DNA from: Bradyrhizobium sp. Ash2021 | Lineage (GTDB): Bacteria > Pseudomonadota > Alphaproteobacteria > Rhizobiales > Xanthobacteraceae | DNA: 64,000 nt | Assembly: GCF_031202265.1 (NCBI RefSeq) | Contig: NZ_CP100604.1 | Location: 5,500,501 to 5,564,500, forward strand | Direction of reading: 5' to 3' | In this document: one piece after another, positions 1 to 8,870 of the stretch | How positions within the stretch are numbered: the first letter of the stretch is position 1 | How the letters are laid out: every line of letters begins with the position of its first letter | Program-made: the position numbers and the translations under genes | The notes under the pieces: generated by a model | Seen by the model: only the letters and a program-made list of their open reading frames with translations | The model's database searches: none | What the model was told of the DNA's origin: nothing

Positions 1-162
1 CAGCAGGATCAGGAGCGCGTAAATCACGGTTGCCACCGTGATCATCTGTTCGGTCATTTCAGCGGTCGGCGTCCGATCGTCGAACGCGACCGACAGCGCG
101 TCCAGCGTCAGCGACAGATACAGCAGTACTTCAAACCACACTACGTTCTTGGGTACGTTCAT
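1..162 (-). CDS. Partial small membrane protein downstream of era
   Basis: This frame opens at an ATG whose first base is 162 and leaves the window at base 1, so only the first 54 codons are visible. The protein starts MNVPKNVVWFEVLLYLSLTL, a hydrophobic stretch, and a second hydrophobic stretch (TVIYALLILL) lies at the window edge, so it is probably a small integral membrane protein. It follows era on the same strand after a 32-base gap and may be the last gene of the lepB-rnc-era run. I do not recognise the family. The frame is open throughout and its codon use matches its neighbours, but the missing end limits confidence. Confidence 0.55.
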   Translation of the reverse strand, partial: MNVPKNVVWFEVLLYLSLTLDALSVAFDDRTPTAEMTEQMITVATVIYALLILL

Positions 163-194
163 CGGGAGCCGGTCATTTCCTTATTAATCCCAGA

Positions 195-1118
195 TCATTC
201 CTTGGGGAAGTCCAGTCCCATTTCGCGGTAACGGTCGGGGTCGTCGCCCCAGTTCTCGCGCACTTTGACGAACAGGAACAGGTGCACGGGAACGCCGACG
301 ATCTCCGCGATTTCCTTGCGCGAATCCGCGCCAATCGACTTGATGGTGGCGCCGCCCTTGCCGAGCACGATCTTGCGCTGGCTCTCGCGCTCGACAAAAA
401 TCGTCTGCTCGATGCGGATCGACTTGTCCTTGCGCTCGGTCCAGCTGTCGGTTTCGACGGTGGACTGATACGGCAGTTCCTGATGCAATTGCCGGTAGAT
501 CTTCTCGCGCGTGATCTCGGCCGCCAGATGCCGCATCGGCGCGTCTGACATCTGGTCTTCGGGATAATGGAACGGCCCCGGCGGCACCATTTTGGCCAGC
601 GTTTGCCGGAGATCGCCGACGCCATCGCCCGACAGCGCCGAGATCATGAAAGTGTTTTCGAACGTCATGCGGTCGTTGGCGGTCTGCGCCAGCGCCAGCA
701 ATTTCTCGCGCGGGATCAGGTCGATCTTGTTCAGCACCAGGATCTTTGGATGTTTTACGGTCGCGAGTTTTGCAAGGATCGCCTCGGCTTCCTCGTCGAT
801 CCCCGCCTTGGCGTCGAGCAGCACGCAGACCAGATCGGCGTCATGCGCCCCGCTCCAGGCCGTCGACACCATGGCGCGATCGAGCCGGCGCTTCGGCGAG
901 AAGATGCCGGGCGTATCGACCAGGATGATCTGCGCATTGTCCTCGATGACGATGCCGCGGATCAGCGCCCGTGTCGTCTGCACCTTGCGCGAGACGATCG
1001 TGACCTTGGAGCCGACCAGCGCATTGACCAGGGTGGATTTGCCGACATTGGGGGCGCCGATCAGCGCCACGAAGCCGCAGCGCGTCGCGACTGCAGCCTT
1101 CGCGTCAGTTTCATTCAT
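195..1118 (-). CDS. era: GTPase Era, 30S ribosome assembly factor
   Basis: Era is a GTPase that binds the 3' end of 16S rRNA and helps mature the 30S subunit at the inner membrane. The 307-residue protein shows the G1 loop GAPNVGKST at about 21-29, the G3 motif DTPG at 68-71 and the G4 motif NKID at 129-132. A C-terminal KH RNA-binding domain follows, with the GKGG loop in the stretch RKIVLGKGGATIKSIG. The ATG overlaps the stop of rnc by one base (TAATG), so the two are translationally coupled, a usual arrangement because both act on rRNA. Length and motifs are normal for the family. Confidence 0.97.
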   Translation of the reverse strand: MNETDAKAAVATRCGFVALIGAPNVGKSTLVNALVGSKVTIVSRKVQTTRALIRGIVIEDNAQIILVDTPGIFSPKRRLDRAMVSTAWSGAHDADLVCVLLDAKAGIDEEAEAILAKLATVKHPKILVLNKIDLIPREKLLALAQTANDRMTFENTFMISALSGDGVGDLRQTLAKMVPPGPFHYPEDQMSDAPMRHLAAEITREKIYRQLHQELPYQSTVETDSWTERKDKSIRIEQTIFVERESQRKIVLGKGGATIKSIGADSRKEIAEIVGVPVHLFLFVKVRENWGDDPDRYREMGLDFPKE

Positions 1119-1936
1119 TATTTCACGCCTTCGCGTTCGATCATGACGGAGGCGGCGACCTTTTCGGCCGCGCGCTTGCTGCCGCCGAGCCCTTCGGCCG
1201 GCGCAAGTCCCGGCAGTTCCACAGCGACACGGAATTGCGGATCATGATGCGGTCCGGTGCGCTCGACCTCGCGATAGACCGGCGTCGGCATCCCCTTGCT
1301 CTGCGCCCATTCCTGCAGCACCGTCTTGGGATCGCGCAGCGGCCGCCGCGGCTTGCGCATCCGTTCGAGCCAGTTGCGCTCGACGAATTGCGCCGCCGCC
1401 TGATAGCCGCCGTCGAGAAAGATCGCCCCGATCAGGGCTTCGCAGATGTCGCCGAGCACAGATTTGCGCAACCTTGCACTCGCGCTGGCGCCGACCTGGC
1501 CGAGCTTGATGTCGTCGACCAGGCCGAGCGATTTTGCGACGTCGGCACAGCTCTCCTTGCGCACGAGATCGGCCAGCCGCTTCGACAACTCGCCTTCGTC
1601 GGCGTTCGGAAACGCGCGATAGAGCATGTCGGAAACGATCAGCCCGAGCACGTGGTCGCCGAGAAATTCCAGGCGCTGATAGCTCTCCCCGCGGCTGCGG
1701 GCCGGCTTCAGCGCCGATACGTGGGTGAACGCGGTGGCCAGCAGCAAGGGATCGGCGAATTTGTGCCCGATGCGCGCCTCGAGCGCCGCGGTGGCGGCAG
1801 CCGCGGCCTTTGCGCCGGCCTTGGCGCCGGCCTTGCCGCGCTTCTTCTTGGGCACGGCAGTGTCGCCGGCATCAGGAAGCGGGCTCGGCTCGCCGGACGT
1901 CGGGGGCTCCTGGATGACGGGCGTTTCGTCGTTCAT
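1118..1936 (-). CDS. rnc: Ribonuclease III
   Basis: RNase III is an endonuclease that cuts double-stranded RNA, including the rRNA precursor. The protein has 272 residues. The family signature RLEFLGDHVLGL lies at about 88-99, and a C-terminal double-stranded RNA-binding domain ends in the typical SKRAAEKVAASVM. About 50 residues precede the catalytic domain, and this extension is rich in Lys/Ala/Gly (AGAKAGAKAAAAA), longer than in enterobacterial enzymes. Its ATG overlaps the lepB stop by four bases (ATGA) and its stop overlaps era by one base, giving the tight series lepB-rnc-era. An internal start near the catalytic domain cannot be excluded, but ATGA coupling supports the start given. Confidence 0.96.
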   Translation of the reverse strand: MNDETPVIQEPPTSGEPSPLPDAGDTAVPKKKRGKAGAKAGAKAAAAATAALEARIGHKFADPLLLATAFTHVSALKPARSRGESYQRLEFLGDHVLGLIVSDMLYRAFPNADEGELSKRLADLVRKESCADVAKSLGLVDDIKLGQVGASASARLRKSVLGDICEALIGAIFLDGGYQAAAQFVERNWLERMRKPRRPLRDPKTVLQEWAQSKGMPTPVYREVERTGPHHDPQFRVAVELPGLAPAEGLGGSKRAAEKVAASVMIEREGVK

Positions 1937-2691
1937 CGCACGATTGAGAATATGCGATTCCAGCGCACCGCGGTCGGCCAGCGCCAGAACATCCAGGCGT
2001 GTTCGCCCTCGGCAATGGAGAAGAAGATCATCTGCGCCCGGCCGACGATATTCTCGAACGGCACATAGCCGACCGCGGCCAGCACGCGACTATCCTGCGA
2101 GTTGTCGCGATTGTCGCCCATCATGAAGAAATGGCCGGGCGGCACGGTGTAGACGATGGTGTTGTCGTAGAAGCCATTGTCGACGCAATCCAGCGATTCA
2201 TAGCTGACGCCGTTCGGTAGTGTCTCCTTCCAGCGTTTCACCCGCGCCGTGGCCTCCGAACCGCAGGGGTCCTCGCCGATGAAATCGCTCAGGCGTTCGC
2301 GCTTGACCGGCACATCGTTGATGTAGAGCAGCCCGTCCTTCATCTGGATGCGGTCGCCCGGCAGGCCGATCACGCGCTTGATGTAGTCGGTGGAATCATC
2401 CTTCGGCAGGCGGAACACGACGATATCGCCCCGGTTCGGCTCCGAGCCGAAGATGCGCCCGGAGAACAGCGGCGGCGAGAACGGAATCGAATAATGGCTG
2501 TAGCCGTACGAATATTTCGACACGAACAGATAGTCGCCGACCAGCAGCGTCGCCTTCATCGAGCCCGAGGGAATGTTGAAGGGCTGGAACAGGAAGGTGC
2601 GGATCACCAACGCAATCAGCAGGGCATGGATGACGACACGGATGGTTTCACCCAAGCCGCTCTCGGATTTGGTCCCTGTGGTCACGCTCAT
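1933..2691 (-). CDS. lepB: Signal peptidase I
   Basis: LepB removes signal peptides from exported proteins at the periplasmic face of the inner membrane. From the ATG at 2691 the protein has 252 residues: one N-terminal membrane segment (VIHALLIALVIRTFLF), the catalytic serine in PSGSM (Ser44) and the general-base lysine in DYIKRVIGLPGD (Lys105). The late box GDNRDNSQDSR is present. The frame stays open upstream to 2958, but those 89 extra codons read as non-coding, and the start MSVTTGTKSE places the membrane anchor where it belongs. It is the first gene of lepB-rnc-era. Confidence 0.95.
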   Translation of the reverse strand: MSVTTGTKSESGLGETIRVVIHALLIALVIRTFLFQPFNIPSGSMKATLLVGDYLFVSKYSYGYSHYSIPFSPPLFSGRIFGSEPNRGDIVVFRLPKDDSTDYIKRVIGLPGDRIQMKDGLLYINDVPVKRERLSDFIGEDPCGSEATARVKRWKETLPNGVSYESLDCVDNGFYDNTIVYTVPPGHFFMMGDNRDNSQDSRVLAAVGYVPFENIVGRAQMIFFSIAEGEHAWMFWRWPTAVRWNRIFSIVR

Positions 2692-2970
2692 TGCTTTCCC
2701 AAATCCTGCGCGCTCTCGCCGCATGGTGGCAGAACGTTTTCCTCTCGCGAAGCGCTTGCCGTTCGCGTCAGGAAAATGGTCTTGATTCTGATGTTGAAGG
2801 CAAATTCCGGCGCAAACCCGAATCCGCCCTGGCTCGATATTGTCGCTGCGGCGTTTTAGACGGTTGTTCGCGGACGCGCAATCAATCGCCCGGTAAAAAC
2901 TTGCCAATCCTTTGATAAATCTACGATTTTTAGTTTTGGCTCGATCCGCTGACGGCAACGGCCGCGAGCG

Positions 2971-3390
2971 TCACGATTTGCCGGACGCGACCGCCGAAAT
3001 TATGACGAAAGCCTGCGCCAGGGGCCAATCGTCGGTGATCGAAAGGTCGATCCGCGCCTCAAAGCCCGGAGGGGTCATCGCCTCGAGCCGGGCCAGCGCC
3101 CCGCCGGTCAGTTGCATGGTCGGGCGGCCGCCCGGCAGGTTCACCACCCCCATATCCCGCCACCAGACGCCGCGCCGGATACCGGTCCCGAGCGCCTTGG
3201 AACAGGCCTCCTTGGCGGCAAACCGTTTGGCATAGGTCGCCACCACCATTTTCTCGCTATTGGCGCGGCGCGCGGCCTTGGCGCGCTCGGCATCGGTGAA
3301 AATGCGGTCGAGGAAGCGGTCGCCGTGGCGCTCGATCACCTTGGCGACGCGGGTGATGTCGATCAGGTCGGAGCCGATGCCGAGGATCAT
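2971..3390 (-). CDS. acpS: Holo-[acyl-carrier-protein] synthase
   Basis: AcpS transfers the 4'-phosphopantetheine arm of CoA to the serine of acyl carrier protein, activating fatty acid synthesis. From the ATG at 3390 the protein has 139 residues, the normal size. It starts [15 protein letters not shown] with the metal-binding Asp, and the second signature [17 protein letters not shown] lies at about 55-71. The frame continues upstream inside pdxJ, but that part is only a shadow. The ATG overlaps the pdxJ stop by four bases (ATGA), so pdxJ-acpS is a coupled pair, a common rhizobial order. About 280 bases separate it from lepB. Confidence 0.96.
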   Translation of the reverse strand: MILGIGSDLIDITRVAKVIERHGDRFLDRIFTDAERAKAARRANSEKMVVATYAKRFAAKEACSKALGTGIRRGVWWRDMGVVNLPGGRPTMQLTGGALARLEAMTPPGFEARIDLSITDDWPLAQAFVIISAVASGKS

Positions 3391-4154
3391 GCCTTGCCCA
3401 TATGGCTCTTGCGGCCGCGATCCATCGCCGCGCGCATCATGCGGACGGTTTCGCCGATGCCGACAAACAGCGCCTCCCCGATCATGAAGTAACCGATGTT
3501 CAACTCTGCGATTTCGGGCAGGCCGGCGATAGCCTCCGCGGTCTTGTAGTCGAGGCCGTGGCCGGCATGGACCTCCAGCCCGGCGGAGCGCGCCAACCGC
3601 GCGCCACTGACAATGCGCTGCCATTCGGTTTCGGCCTTCACCGTGTGGCCATCGACCACGGCGTCGCACCAACCGCCGGTATGGATTTCGATCACAGGCG
3701 CCCGCAGCTTCGCCGCCATCTCGATCTGTTGCGGTTCGGCGGAGATGAACAGCGACACCCGGATGCCGGCATCGTTCAGCCGGGCGATGGTGGGCGCCAG
3801 CGCGTTGTGCTGCCCGACCACGTCGAGCCCGCCCTCGGTGGTGAGTTCCTCGCGGCGCTCGGGAACCAGGCACACCGCATGCGGCTTGGTCGCGAGCGAA
3901 ATTTTCAGCATGTCCTCGGTCGCGGCCATTTCGAAATTCAGCGGTTTCGAGATTTCGGCCTTCAGCCGCGCCATGTCGTTGTCGCGGATGTGGCGGCGAT
4001 CCTCGCGCAGATGCGCGGTGATGCCGTCGGCGCCGGCCTCGATCGCGGCCAGCGCGGCGCGGACCGGATCCGGCCGCTCGCCCGCCCGCGCGTTGCGGAG
4101 CGTAGCGACGTGATCGACATTTACTCCGAGGCGGAGCGGAGGACCTTTGGGCAT
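3387..4154 (-). CDS. pdxJ: Pyridoxine 5'-phosphate synthase
   Basis: PdxJ condenses 1-deoxyxylulose 5-phosphate with 3-amino-2-oxopropyl phosphate to pyridoxine 5'-phosphate, the last ring-forming step of the DXP-dependent vitamin B6 route. The 255-residue TIM-barrel protein begins with the family signature [19 protein letters not shown]. Further conserved stretches include [11 protein letters not shown] at about 48-58 and [14 protein letters not shown] near residue 220. It is coupled to acpS. An intergenic palindromic repeat separates its start from the rsh gene. Confidence 0.96.
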   Translation of the reverse strand: MPKGPPLRLGVNVDHVATLRNARAGERPDPVRAALAAIEAGADGITAHLREDRRHIRDNDMARLKAEISKPLNFEMAATEDMLKISLATKPHAVCLVPERREELTTEGGLDVVGQHNALAPTIARLNDAGIRVSLFISAEPQQIEMAAKLRAPVIEIHTGGWCDAVVDGHTVKAETEWQRIVSGARLARSAGLEVHAGHGLDYKTAEAIAGLPEIAELNIGYFMIGEALFVGIGETVRMMRAAMDRGRKSHMGKA

Positions 4155-4190
4155 GGCGGGCTCGTGGATATTCAGAGTTATCGGCGCTTC

Positions 4191-4290
4191 CTCATCCTGA
4201 GGAGCGGCGTCTTCGCCGCGTCTCGAACGATGAGAGATATTGTGACCTCATGCTTCGAGACGGCGCAAGAGCGCCTCCTCACCATGAGGG
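4191..4290. repeat. Intergenic palindromic repeat (CTCATCCTGAGGAGC type)
   Basis: The element opens CTCATCCTGAGGAGCGGCG and closes with GCGCCTCCTCACCATGAGGG, so its ends are inverted. An internal segment GTCTCGAACGATGAGAG is also typical. I recognise this as a common interspersed repeat of Bradyrhizobium and Rhodopseudomonas. It fills most of the 144-base gap between pdxJ and rsh. Confidence 0.7.
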
Positions 4291-4298
4291 CTCCGGTT

Positions 4299-6596
4299 TT
4301 ATCCATTGACACGCTCGACCCGTGCGACGACGGCCTTGGCGCGCAGCTGGGCGATAATAGCGCTGAGATGCTTGAGGTCATAAACCTCGAGATCGATGGT
4401 CAGTTCGGTGAAATCGGGTGAGCGGCGCGACATGCTGATATTGTCGATATTGCCGTCATGTTCGGCGATCACGGTGGCGACCTGGGCCAGGCTTCCGGGC
4501 TCGTTGACGTTGTCGACCTTGATGCGCGCCGGGAAGCGCTGCGGCATGGTCTCGTCGATATCCCAGCGCACGTCGAGCCAGCGCTCCGGCTCTTCCTCAA
4601 AATCCCTCAGCGCCGGCGCCTGGATCGGATAGATCGTGATCCCCTCGCCCGGGGTCACGATGCCGACGATGCGGTCGCCCGGCACCGCGCCGCCGTTCGG
4701 CGCGAATTTGACCGGCAGATCGGAATTGATGCCGCGCACGGGGATCACCGATGCGGCACGCGCCGGATGATGGGGATCGGCCTTCAGCTTTAGTTTGACC
4801 GCGAGGCTCTTCTTGGCGCCATACCGCACCAGCCGTTCTTCCTTGTAGTCCGGATACATCGCGCGGGCGACGTCGGAGGCCTTGAGTTCGCCGCGCCCGA
4901 CGGACGCCATCACGTCTTCGATCGAGGCGCGGGCCAGCCGGGGAAGCGCGCCCTTCAGCTTGTCGTCGGCATATTCGATCTTGGCACGGGCAAACAGCCT
5001 GTCGACGATGCGGCGGCCGAGCCCTGCATATTGATCGCGTACCGCGGTGCGGGTCGCGCGGCGGATCGCCGCCCGCGCCTTGCCGGTCACCGCAAGCGAT
5101 TCCCACGCCGAGGGCGGCGCCGACTGCGCCTGCGAGGTCAACACCTCGACCTCGTCGCCGTTCTGCAATTCCGATGACAATGGCGCGAATTTGCCGTTGA
5201 TCTTGCAGCCGACCGCCGAGTTGCCGACGTCGGTGTGCACGGCATAGGCGAAGTCGATCACATTGGCCTGACGCGGCAGCGCGATCAGTTTTCCCTTCGG
5301 CGTGAAGCAGAACACTTGGTCGTGGAATAGTTCGAGCTTGGTGTGTTCCAGAAACTCTTCCGGATTGGCGCTTTCCGACAAGATCCCGACGGTGTGCCGC
5401 AGCCAGGCAAAGGCGTTGGATTCTCGGTTAAGCAGCTCGGTCGGCGAACCCACGCCATCCTTGTAGAAAGCGTGCGCGGCGATGCCGAATTCCGCGATCT
5501 GGTTCATTTCCTCGGTACGGATCTGCAGCTCGACGCGCTGCTTGCCGGGCCCGATCACAGTGGTGTGGAGCGAACGATAGTCGTTCTGCTTCGGCGTCGA
5601 GATGTAGTCTTTGAAGCGCCCGGGCACCACCGGCCAGGTCGTATGCACGACGCCGAGCGCGCGGTAGCAGGCTTCGACGTCGGGGATCACGACGCGAAAG
5701 CCGTAGATGTCGGACAATTGCTCGAAGCCGACCGACTTGCGCTCCATCTTGGTCCAGATCGAAAACGGCTGCTTGCGGCGGCCATAGACGCGGGCGGCGA
5801 TGCCGTTCTTCTGCAGATTCTTGGAGAGCTGGCTTTCGATCTCGCCGATCAGGTTGCGATTGCGCTCGGCCAAGGAATCCAGCCGTTGCATCACCACCGC
5901 ATAGGCTTCCGGATCGAGCGTATGGAACGAGAGATCCTCGAGCTCTTCGCGCATCTCCTGCATACCCATGCGGCCGGCGAGCGGGGCGTAGATGTCGAGG
6001 GTCTCCTCGGCGATGCGGCGGCGCGAGGCGTGCGGCACGAATTCCAGCGTCCGCATATTGTGCAGGCGATCGGCGAGCTTGATCAGCAGGACGCGGACGT
6101 CCTGGGCGATCGCGAGCAGGAGCTTGCGCAGATTCTCGGCCTGCTTGGCCTCGCGCGAAACCAGTTCCAGCCGCTTCAACTTGGTCAACCCCTCGACCAG
6201 CGCGCCGATCTCATGGCCGAAGATGGTATCGATCTCGGCGCGCGTCGCCTCGGTATCCTCGATGGTGTCGTGCAGCAGGGCCGCCACGATGGTGGCATCG
6301 TCGAGCTTGAGGTTGGTGAGGATCGCCGCGACCTCGAGCGGATGGGAGAAATAGGGATCGCCCGACGCCCGGGTCTGCGTGCCATGCGCCTTCATGGCGT
6401 AGACATAGGCGCGGTTCAGCAGGTCTTCGTTGGTGTCCGGATTATACGACCTGACGCGCTCCACCAGATCGTATTGCCGCATCATGCGCGAGCGCGGGGG
6501 TTTGGCGGCCTTCTCCCCCACAGGCGACGCGGGCGCCACGGCGACCGATTCGGTCGCGGCCTGCATCTGCCGGGGGGTGCGGCGCCAATACGCCAT
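4299..6596 (-). CDS. rsh: Bifunctional (p)ppGpp synthetase/hydrolase
   Basis: This RelA/SpoT-type protein makes and breaks the alarmone (p)ppGpp in response to starvation. Counting from the ATG at 6596 it has 765 residues. An N-terminal HD hydrolase domain carries the metal-binding LLHDTIEDTEAT, and a synthetase domain carries YRSLHTTVIGPG. A TGS domain (CFTPKGKLIALP...AYAVHTDVG) and a C-terminal ACT domain (NEPGSLAQVATVIAEHDGNI) follow. Both catalytic halves look intact, so it is probably the single long RSH enzyme of the cell. The frame extends upstream to 6722, but MAYWRRTPRQ is a better start; the internal MMRQYDLVERV is another candidate. It lies downstream of rpoZ, separated by a terminator. 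Confidence 0.93.
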   Translation of the reverse strand: MAYWRRTPRQMQAATESVAVAPASPVGEKAAKPPRSRMMRQYDLVERVRSYNPDTNEDLLNRAYVYAMKAHGTQTRASGDPYFSHPLEVAAILTNLKLDDATIVAALLHDTIEDTEATRAEIDTIFGHEIGALVEGLTKLKRLELVSREAKQAENLRKLLLAIAQDVRVLLIKLADRLHNMRTLEFVPHASRRRIAEETLDIYAPLAGRMGMQEMREELEDLSFHTLDPEAYAVVMQRLDSLAERNRNLIGEIESQLSKNLQKNGIAARVYGRRKQPFSIWTKMERKSVGFEQLSDIYGFRVVIPDVEACYRALGVVHTTWPVVPGRFKDYISTPKQNDYRSLHTTVIGPGKQRVELQIRTEEMNQIAEFGIAAHAFYKDGVGSPTELLNRESNAFAWLRHTVGILSESANPEEFLEHTKLELFHDQVFCFTPKGKLIALPRQANVIDFAYAVHTDVGNSAVGCKINGKFAPLSSELQNGDEVEVLTSQAQSAPPSAWESLAVTGKARAAIRRATRTAVRDQYAGLGRRIVDRLFARAKIEYADDKLKGALPRLARASIEDVMASVGRGELKASDVARAMYPDYKEERLVRYGAKKSLAVKLKLKADPHHPARAASVIPVRGINSDLPVKFAPNGGAVPGDRIVGIVTPGEGITIYPIQAPALRDFEEEPERWLDVRWDIDETMPQRFPARIKVDNVNEPGSLAQVATVIAEHDGNIDNISMSRRSPDFTELTIDLEVYDLKHLSAIIAQLRAKAVVARVERVNG

Positions 6597-6757
6597 CGAA
6601 TCACTGCCTTCATCCGCGCGGACCGGATGGGTCCGCTTCACGACATAACCTAGTGCGTTTTCGTGCGAAGCAGCACCCCGTGAGGTGCAGAAACGCTCGA
6701 AAACCCATATTTCGTTCGTCAAGGACGCATCGTAACCGCAAAAATGTCAACAAAAGC

Positions 6758-6785
6758 AAAGGCCCGGACAAATGTCCGGGCCTTT
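6758..6785 (-). terminator. Rho-independent terminator of rpoZ
   Basis: A perfect inverted repeat (AAAGGCCCGGACA, two bases, then its complement) lies 37 bases past the rpoZ stop. On the minus strand the stem is followed by a T-rich run (TTTGCTTTTGTTGACATTTTT). It should end rpoZ transcription before rsh. Confidence 0.85.
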
Positions 6786-6822
6786 GGCAAATCGGGCAGT
6801 CTGGAGACCCTCCGAACGAGGC

Positions 6823-7215
6823 TTACTCGTCCTCTTCGGGCTGCTCTTCCGGAGGCGCCAGGCCCTCGAGGCCCTTCAAAAGCTCTTCCTCGGTCATGCG
6901 CTCGACCGCCACTTCGGTGTCGTCAGCGTCGACGCTGGCGCCGGCCGAGCCGATCAAAGGCACGGTGTCGGGCTCTGGCTCGTCGACCTCGACGAATTTC
7001 TGCAGGGAATGAACCAGTTCCTCGCGCAGATCTTCCGGTGAAATCGAAGAGTCGGCGATTTCCCGCAGCGATACGACAGGATTCTTGTCGTTATCCCGAT
7101 CAACCGTAAGTTGCGACCCGGACGAGATCATACGGGCGCGATGCGCTGCCAGCAGGACCAGATCGAACCGGTTGTCGACCTTATCAATGCAATCTTCCAC
7201 GGTGACGCGCGCCAT
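6823..7215 (-). CDS. rpoZ: RNA polymerase omega subunit
   Basis: The omega subunit helps assemble RNA polymerase and forms part of a ppGpp-binding site. The protein has 130 residues and starts [20 protein letters not shown]. It continues with the conserved [10 protein letters not shown] and [11 protein letters not shown]. The last 50 residues are acidic and end EEQPEEDE, a long tail usual in alphaproteobacteria. Location just upstream of the (p)ppGpp synthetase gene is conserved and functionally sensible. The gene is followed by a strong terminator. Confidence 0.96.
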   Translation of the reverse strand: MARVTVEDCIDKVDNRFDLVLLAAHRARMISSGSQLTVDRDNDKNPVVSLREIADSSISPEDLREELVHSLQKFVEVDEPEPDTVPLIGSAGASVDADDTEVAVERMTEEELLKGLEGLAPPEEQPEEDE

Positions 7216-7567
7216 AGACTGTCGCTCCGTTAAATGGGGCCAAGATGTCGGTTATAGGGCCTAGTTATAGGGGTAAGGGCCGTTTCGCAAGACCAAACTT
7301 GTGATTTGCCTTCCCGGAGGGCTCTGCTAACCCACCCTCGGGGCCAGAAGGCCGGAGCGTCCAGACGCGGCGAAGTACCGCCCGGGACAAGCAAAACTCT
7401 TCATTGCATTGTCAAAAAGACTAGGTTTTTCGCCCTCGCCTCACCATAATTGCAGTGGTGATTGTCGTGGGGAAAGATTCACCGAACTTTAGGCAGCACG
7501 ACTGGAAAGTGCGCGCGGTTGATTGCCGCTGCGCCAAAAATGTTAACAACAACGCGAGAAACCCTTG
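7216..7567. other. Divergent promoter region between rpoZ and the NYN gene
   Basis: This 352-base gap separates two divergent genes and must hold both promoters. The half near 7400-7460 is AT-richer than its surroundings (CTTCATTGCATTGTCAAAAA), as expected of a promoter. I could not assign -35/-10 boxes with confidence and saw no coding frame or RNA gene. Confidence 0.4.
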
Positions 7568-8197
7568 ATGTCACCTGTTTCCAACAAGATCGCGCTCTTT
7601 ATCGATGGCGCCAATCTCTACGCAACTGCCAAAACGCTCGGCTTCGACATCGACTACAAGCGTCTTCTCAAGGAATTCCAGAGCCGCGGGACTTTGGTGC
7701 GCGCGTTCTACTACACCGCGATCATCGAGGATCAGGAATATTCCTCGATCCGTCCCTTGATCGACTGGCTCGACTACAACGGCTACACCGTCGTCACCAA
7801 GGCGACCAAGGAATTCATCGACGCCTCTGGCCGCCGCAAGGTGAAGGGCAATATGGACATCGAGCTTGCGGTCGATGCCATGGAACTCGCCGAGCATGTC
7901 GACCAGATGGTGCTGTTCTCCGGCGATGGCGATTTCCGCTCGCTGGTGGAAGCCGTGCAGCGGCGCGGCGTCCGGGTGACGGTGGTCTCCACGATTTCAA
8001 GCCAGCCGCCGATGATCGCCGACGAGTTGCGGCGCCAGGCCGACGTCTTCACAGACCTGGTCGAGCTGCAGTCCAAGCTCGGCCGCGACCCCTCCGAGCG
8101 CCCCGCCCCGCGCGAGCCGCGTCATCACGCGCCGCAATTCCTGCAGCGCGCGACCACCATGGCGCCACGGGCCGATGACGACGAATTCGAGGACTGA
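7568..8197 (+). CDS. NYN-domain (LabA/DUF88-like) putative ribonuclease
   Basis: NYN proteins have a PIN-like nuclease fold and generally act on RNA. This 209-residue protein shows the expected acidic positions: FIDGANLYA near residue 12 (Asp13), NMDIELAVDAM near 97-107, and FSGDGDFRSLVEAVQ followed by the strand GVRVTVVST. After about residue 165 the tail is basic and proline-rich (PSERPAPREPRHHAPQ). The ATG at 7568 is preferred; a TTG stands directly before it. The last 23 bases overlap the following uracil-DNA glycosylase gene, so the two are co-transcribed. The substrate is unknown. Confidence 0.85.
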   Translation: MSPVSNKIALFIDGANLYATAKTLGFDIDYKRLLKEFQSRGTLVRAFYYTAIIEDQEYSSIRPLIDWLDYNGYTVVTKATKEFIDASGRRKVKGNMDIELAVDAMELAEHVDQMVLFSGDGDFRSLVEAVQRRGVRVTVVSTISSQPPMIADELRRQADVFTDLVELQSKLGRDPSERPAPREPRHHAPQFLQRATTMAPRADDDEFED

Positions 8198-8870
8198 GAA
8201 CGATCCGGCGCGCCGGGGACGGCTTTCCGGCGCAGCGCCCCTTCCCCTCGAACCCGACCGCAACTGCCCGCTCTGCCCGCGGCTTGCCGAGTTTCGCCAG
8301 CAGGCCCGGGCGCGCGAACCGGGCTGGTTCAATTCACCGGTGACCTCGTTCGGCGATCCCGCCGCCCGGTTGTTGATCGTAGGCCTCGCGCCCGGCCTGC
8401 AGGGCGCCAATCGCACGGGACGTCCTTTCACCGGCGACTACGCCGGCGACCTGCTTTACGCGACCCTGCTCGAATATGGCTTTGCCGAGGGCGTCTACCA
8501 GGCGCGGCCTGACGACGGCTTGAGGCTGGTCGATTGCCGGATCAGCAACGCGGTGCGCTGCGTGCCGCCGCAGAACAAGCCGCTGCCGGTCGAGATCAAC
8601 ACCTGCCGGCAATTCCTGTCGGCGACGATCGCCACCATGCCAAAGGTTCGCGCGATCGTGGCGCTCGGCCGCATCGCGCATGAATCGACGCTCAAGGCGC
8701 TGGGCCTGCGCAATTCAGCAGCGCCGTTCGGGCACGGCGCGATCCATCCCGCCGGCACCATCAAGCTGTACGACAGCTATCATTGCTCGCGTTACAACAC
8801 CAACACGCGGGTGCTGACGCCGGACATGTTTCGGAGCGTGTTTGCGAAGGTAAGAGCGGATTTGAGCTAA
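8175..8870 (+). CDS. Family 5 (UDGb-type) uracil-DNA glycosylase
   Basis: This enzyme class removes deaminated bases from DNA and carries a 4Fe-4S cluster. The 231-residue protein has four cysteines placed as cluster ligands (Cys31, Cys34, Cys129, Cys144). The family-5 motif A is seen as GLAPGLQGANRTGRPFTGD at about 70-88. It lacks the catalytic Asp/Asn of family 1 at that place, as expected for UDGb. The second motif reads SYHCSRYNTNT near 201, with Cys where many relatives have Pro. It overlaps the NYN gene by 23 bases, and its 3' end overlaps the convergent redoxin gene by four bases. Confidence 0.88.
   Translation: MTTNSRTENDPARRGRLSGAAPLPLEPDRNCPLCPRLAEFRQQARAREPGWFNSPVTSFGDPAARLLIVGLAPGLQGANRTGRPFTGDYAGDLLYATLLEYGFAEGVYQARPDDGLRLVDCRISNAVRCVPPQNKPLPVEINTCRQFLSATIATMPKVRAIVALGRIAHESTLKALGLRNSAAPFGHGAIHPAGTIKLYDSYHCSRYNTNTRVLTPDMFRSVFAKVRADLS

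Noticed and set aside
5343..6653. A 436-codon plus-strand frame
   Set aside because: It lies wholly antisense to the rsh gene, which has full domain conservation; its composition (His/Arg/Asp-rich) is that of a shadow.
7216..7567. Possible small structured RNA upstream of the NYN gene
   Set aside because: I checked for features of tmRNA, SRP RNA and RNase P and found none; only GC-rich local pairing is visible.
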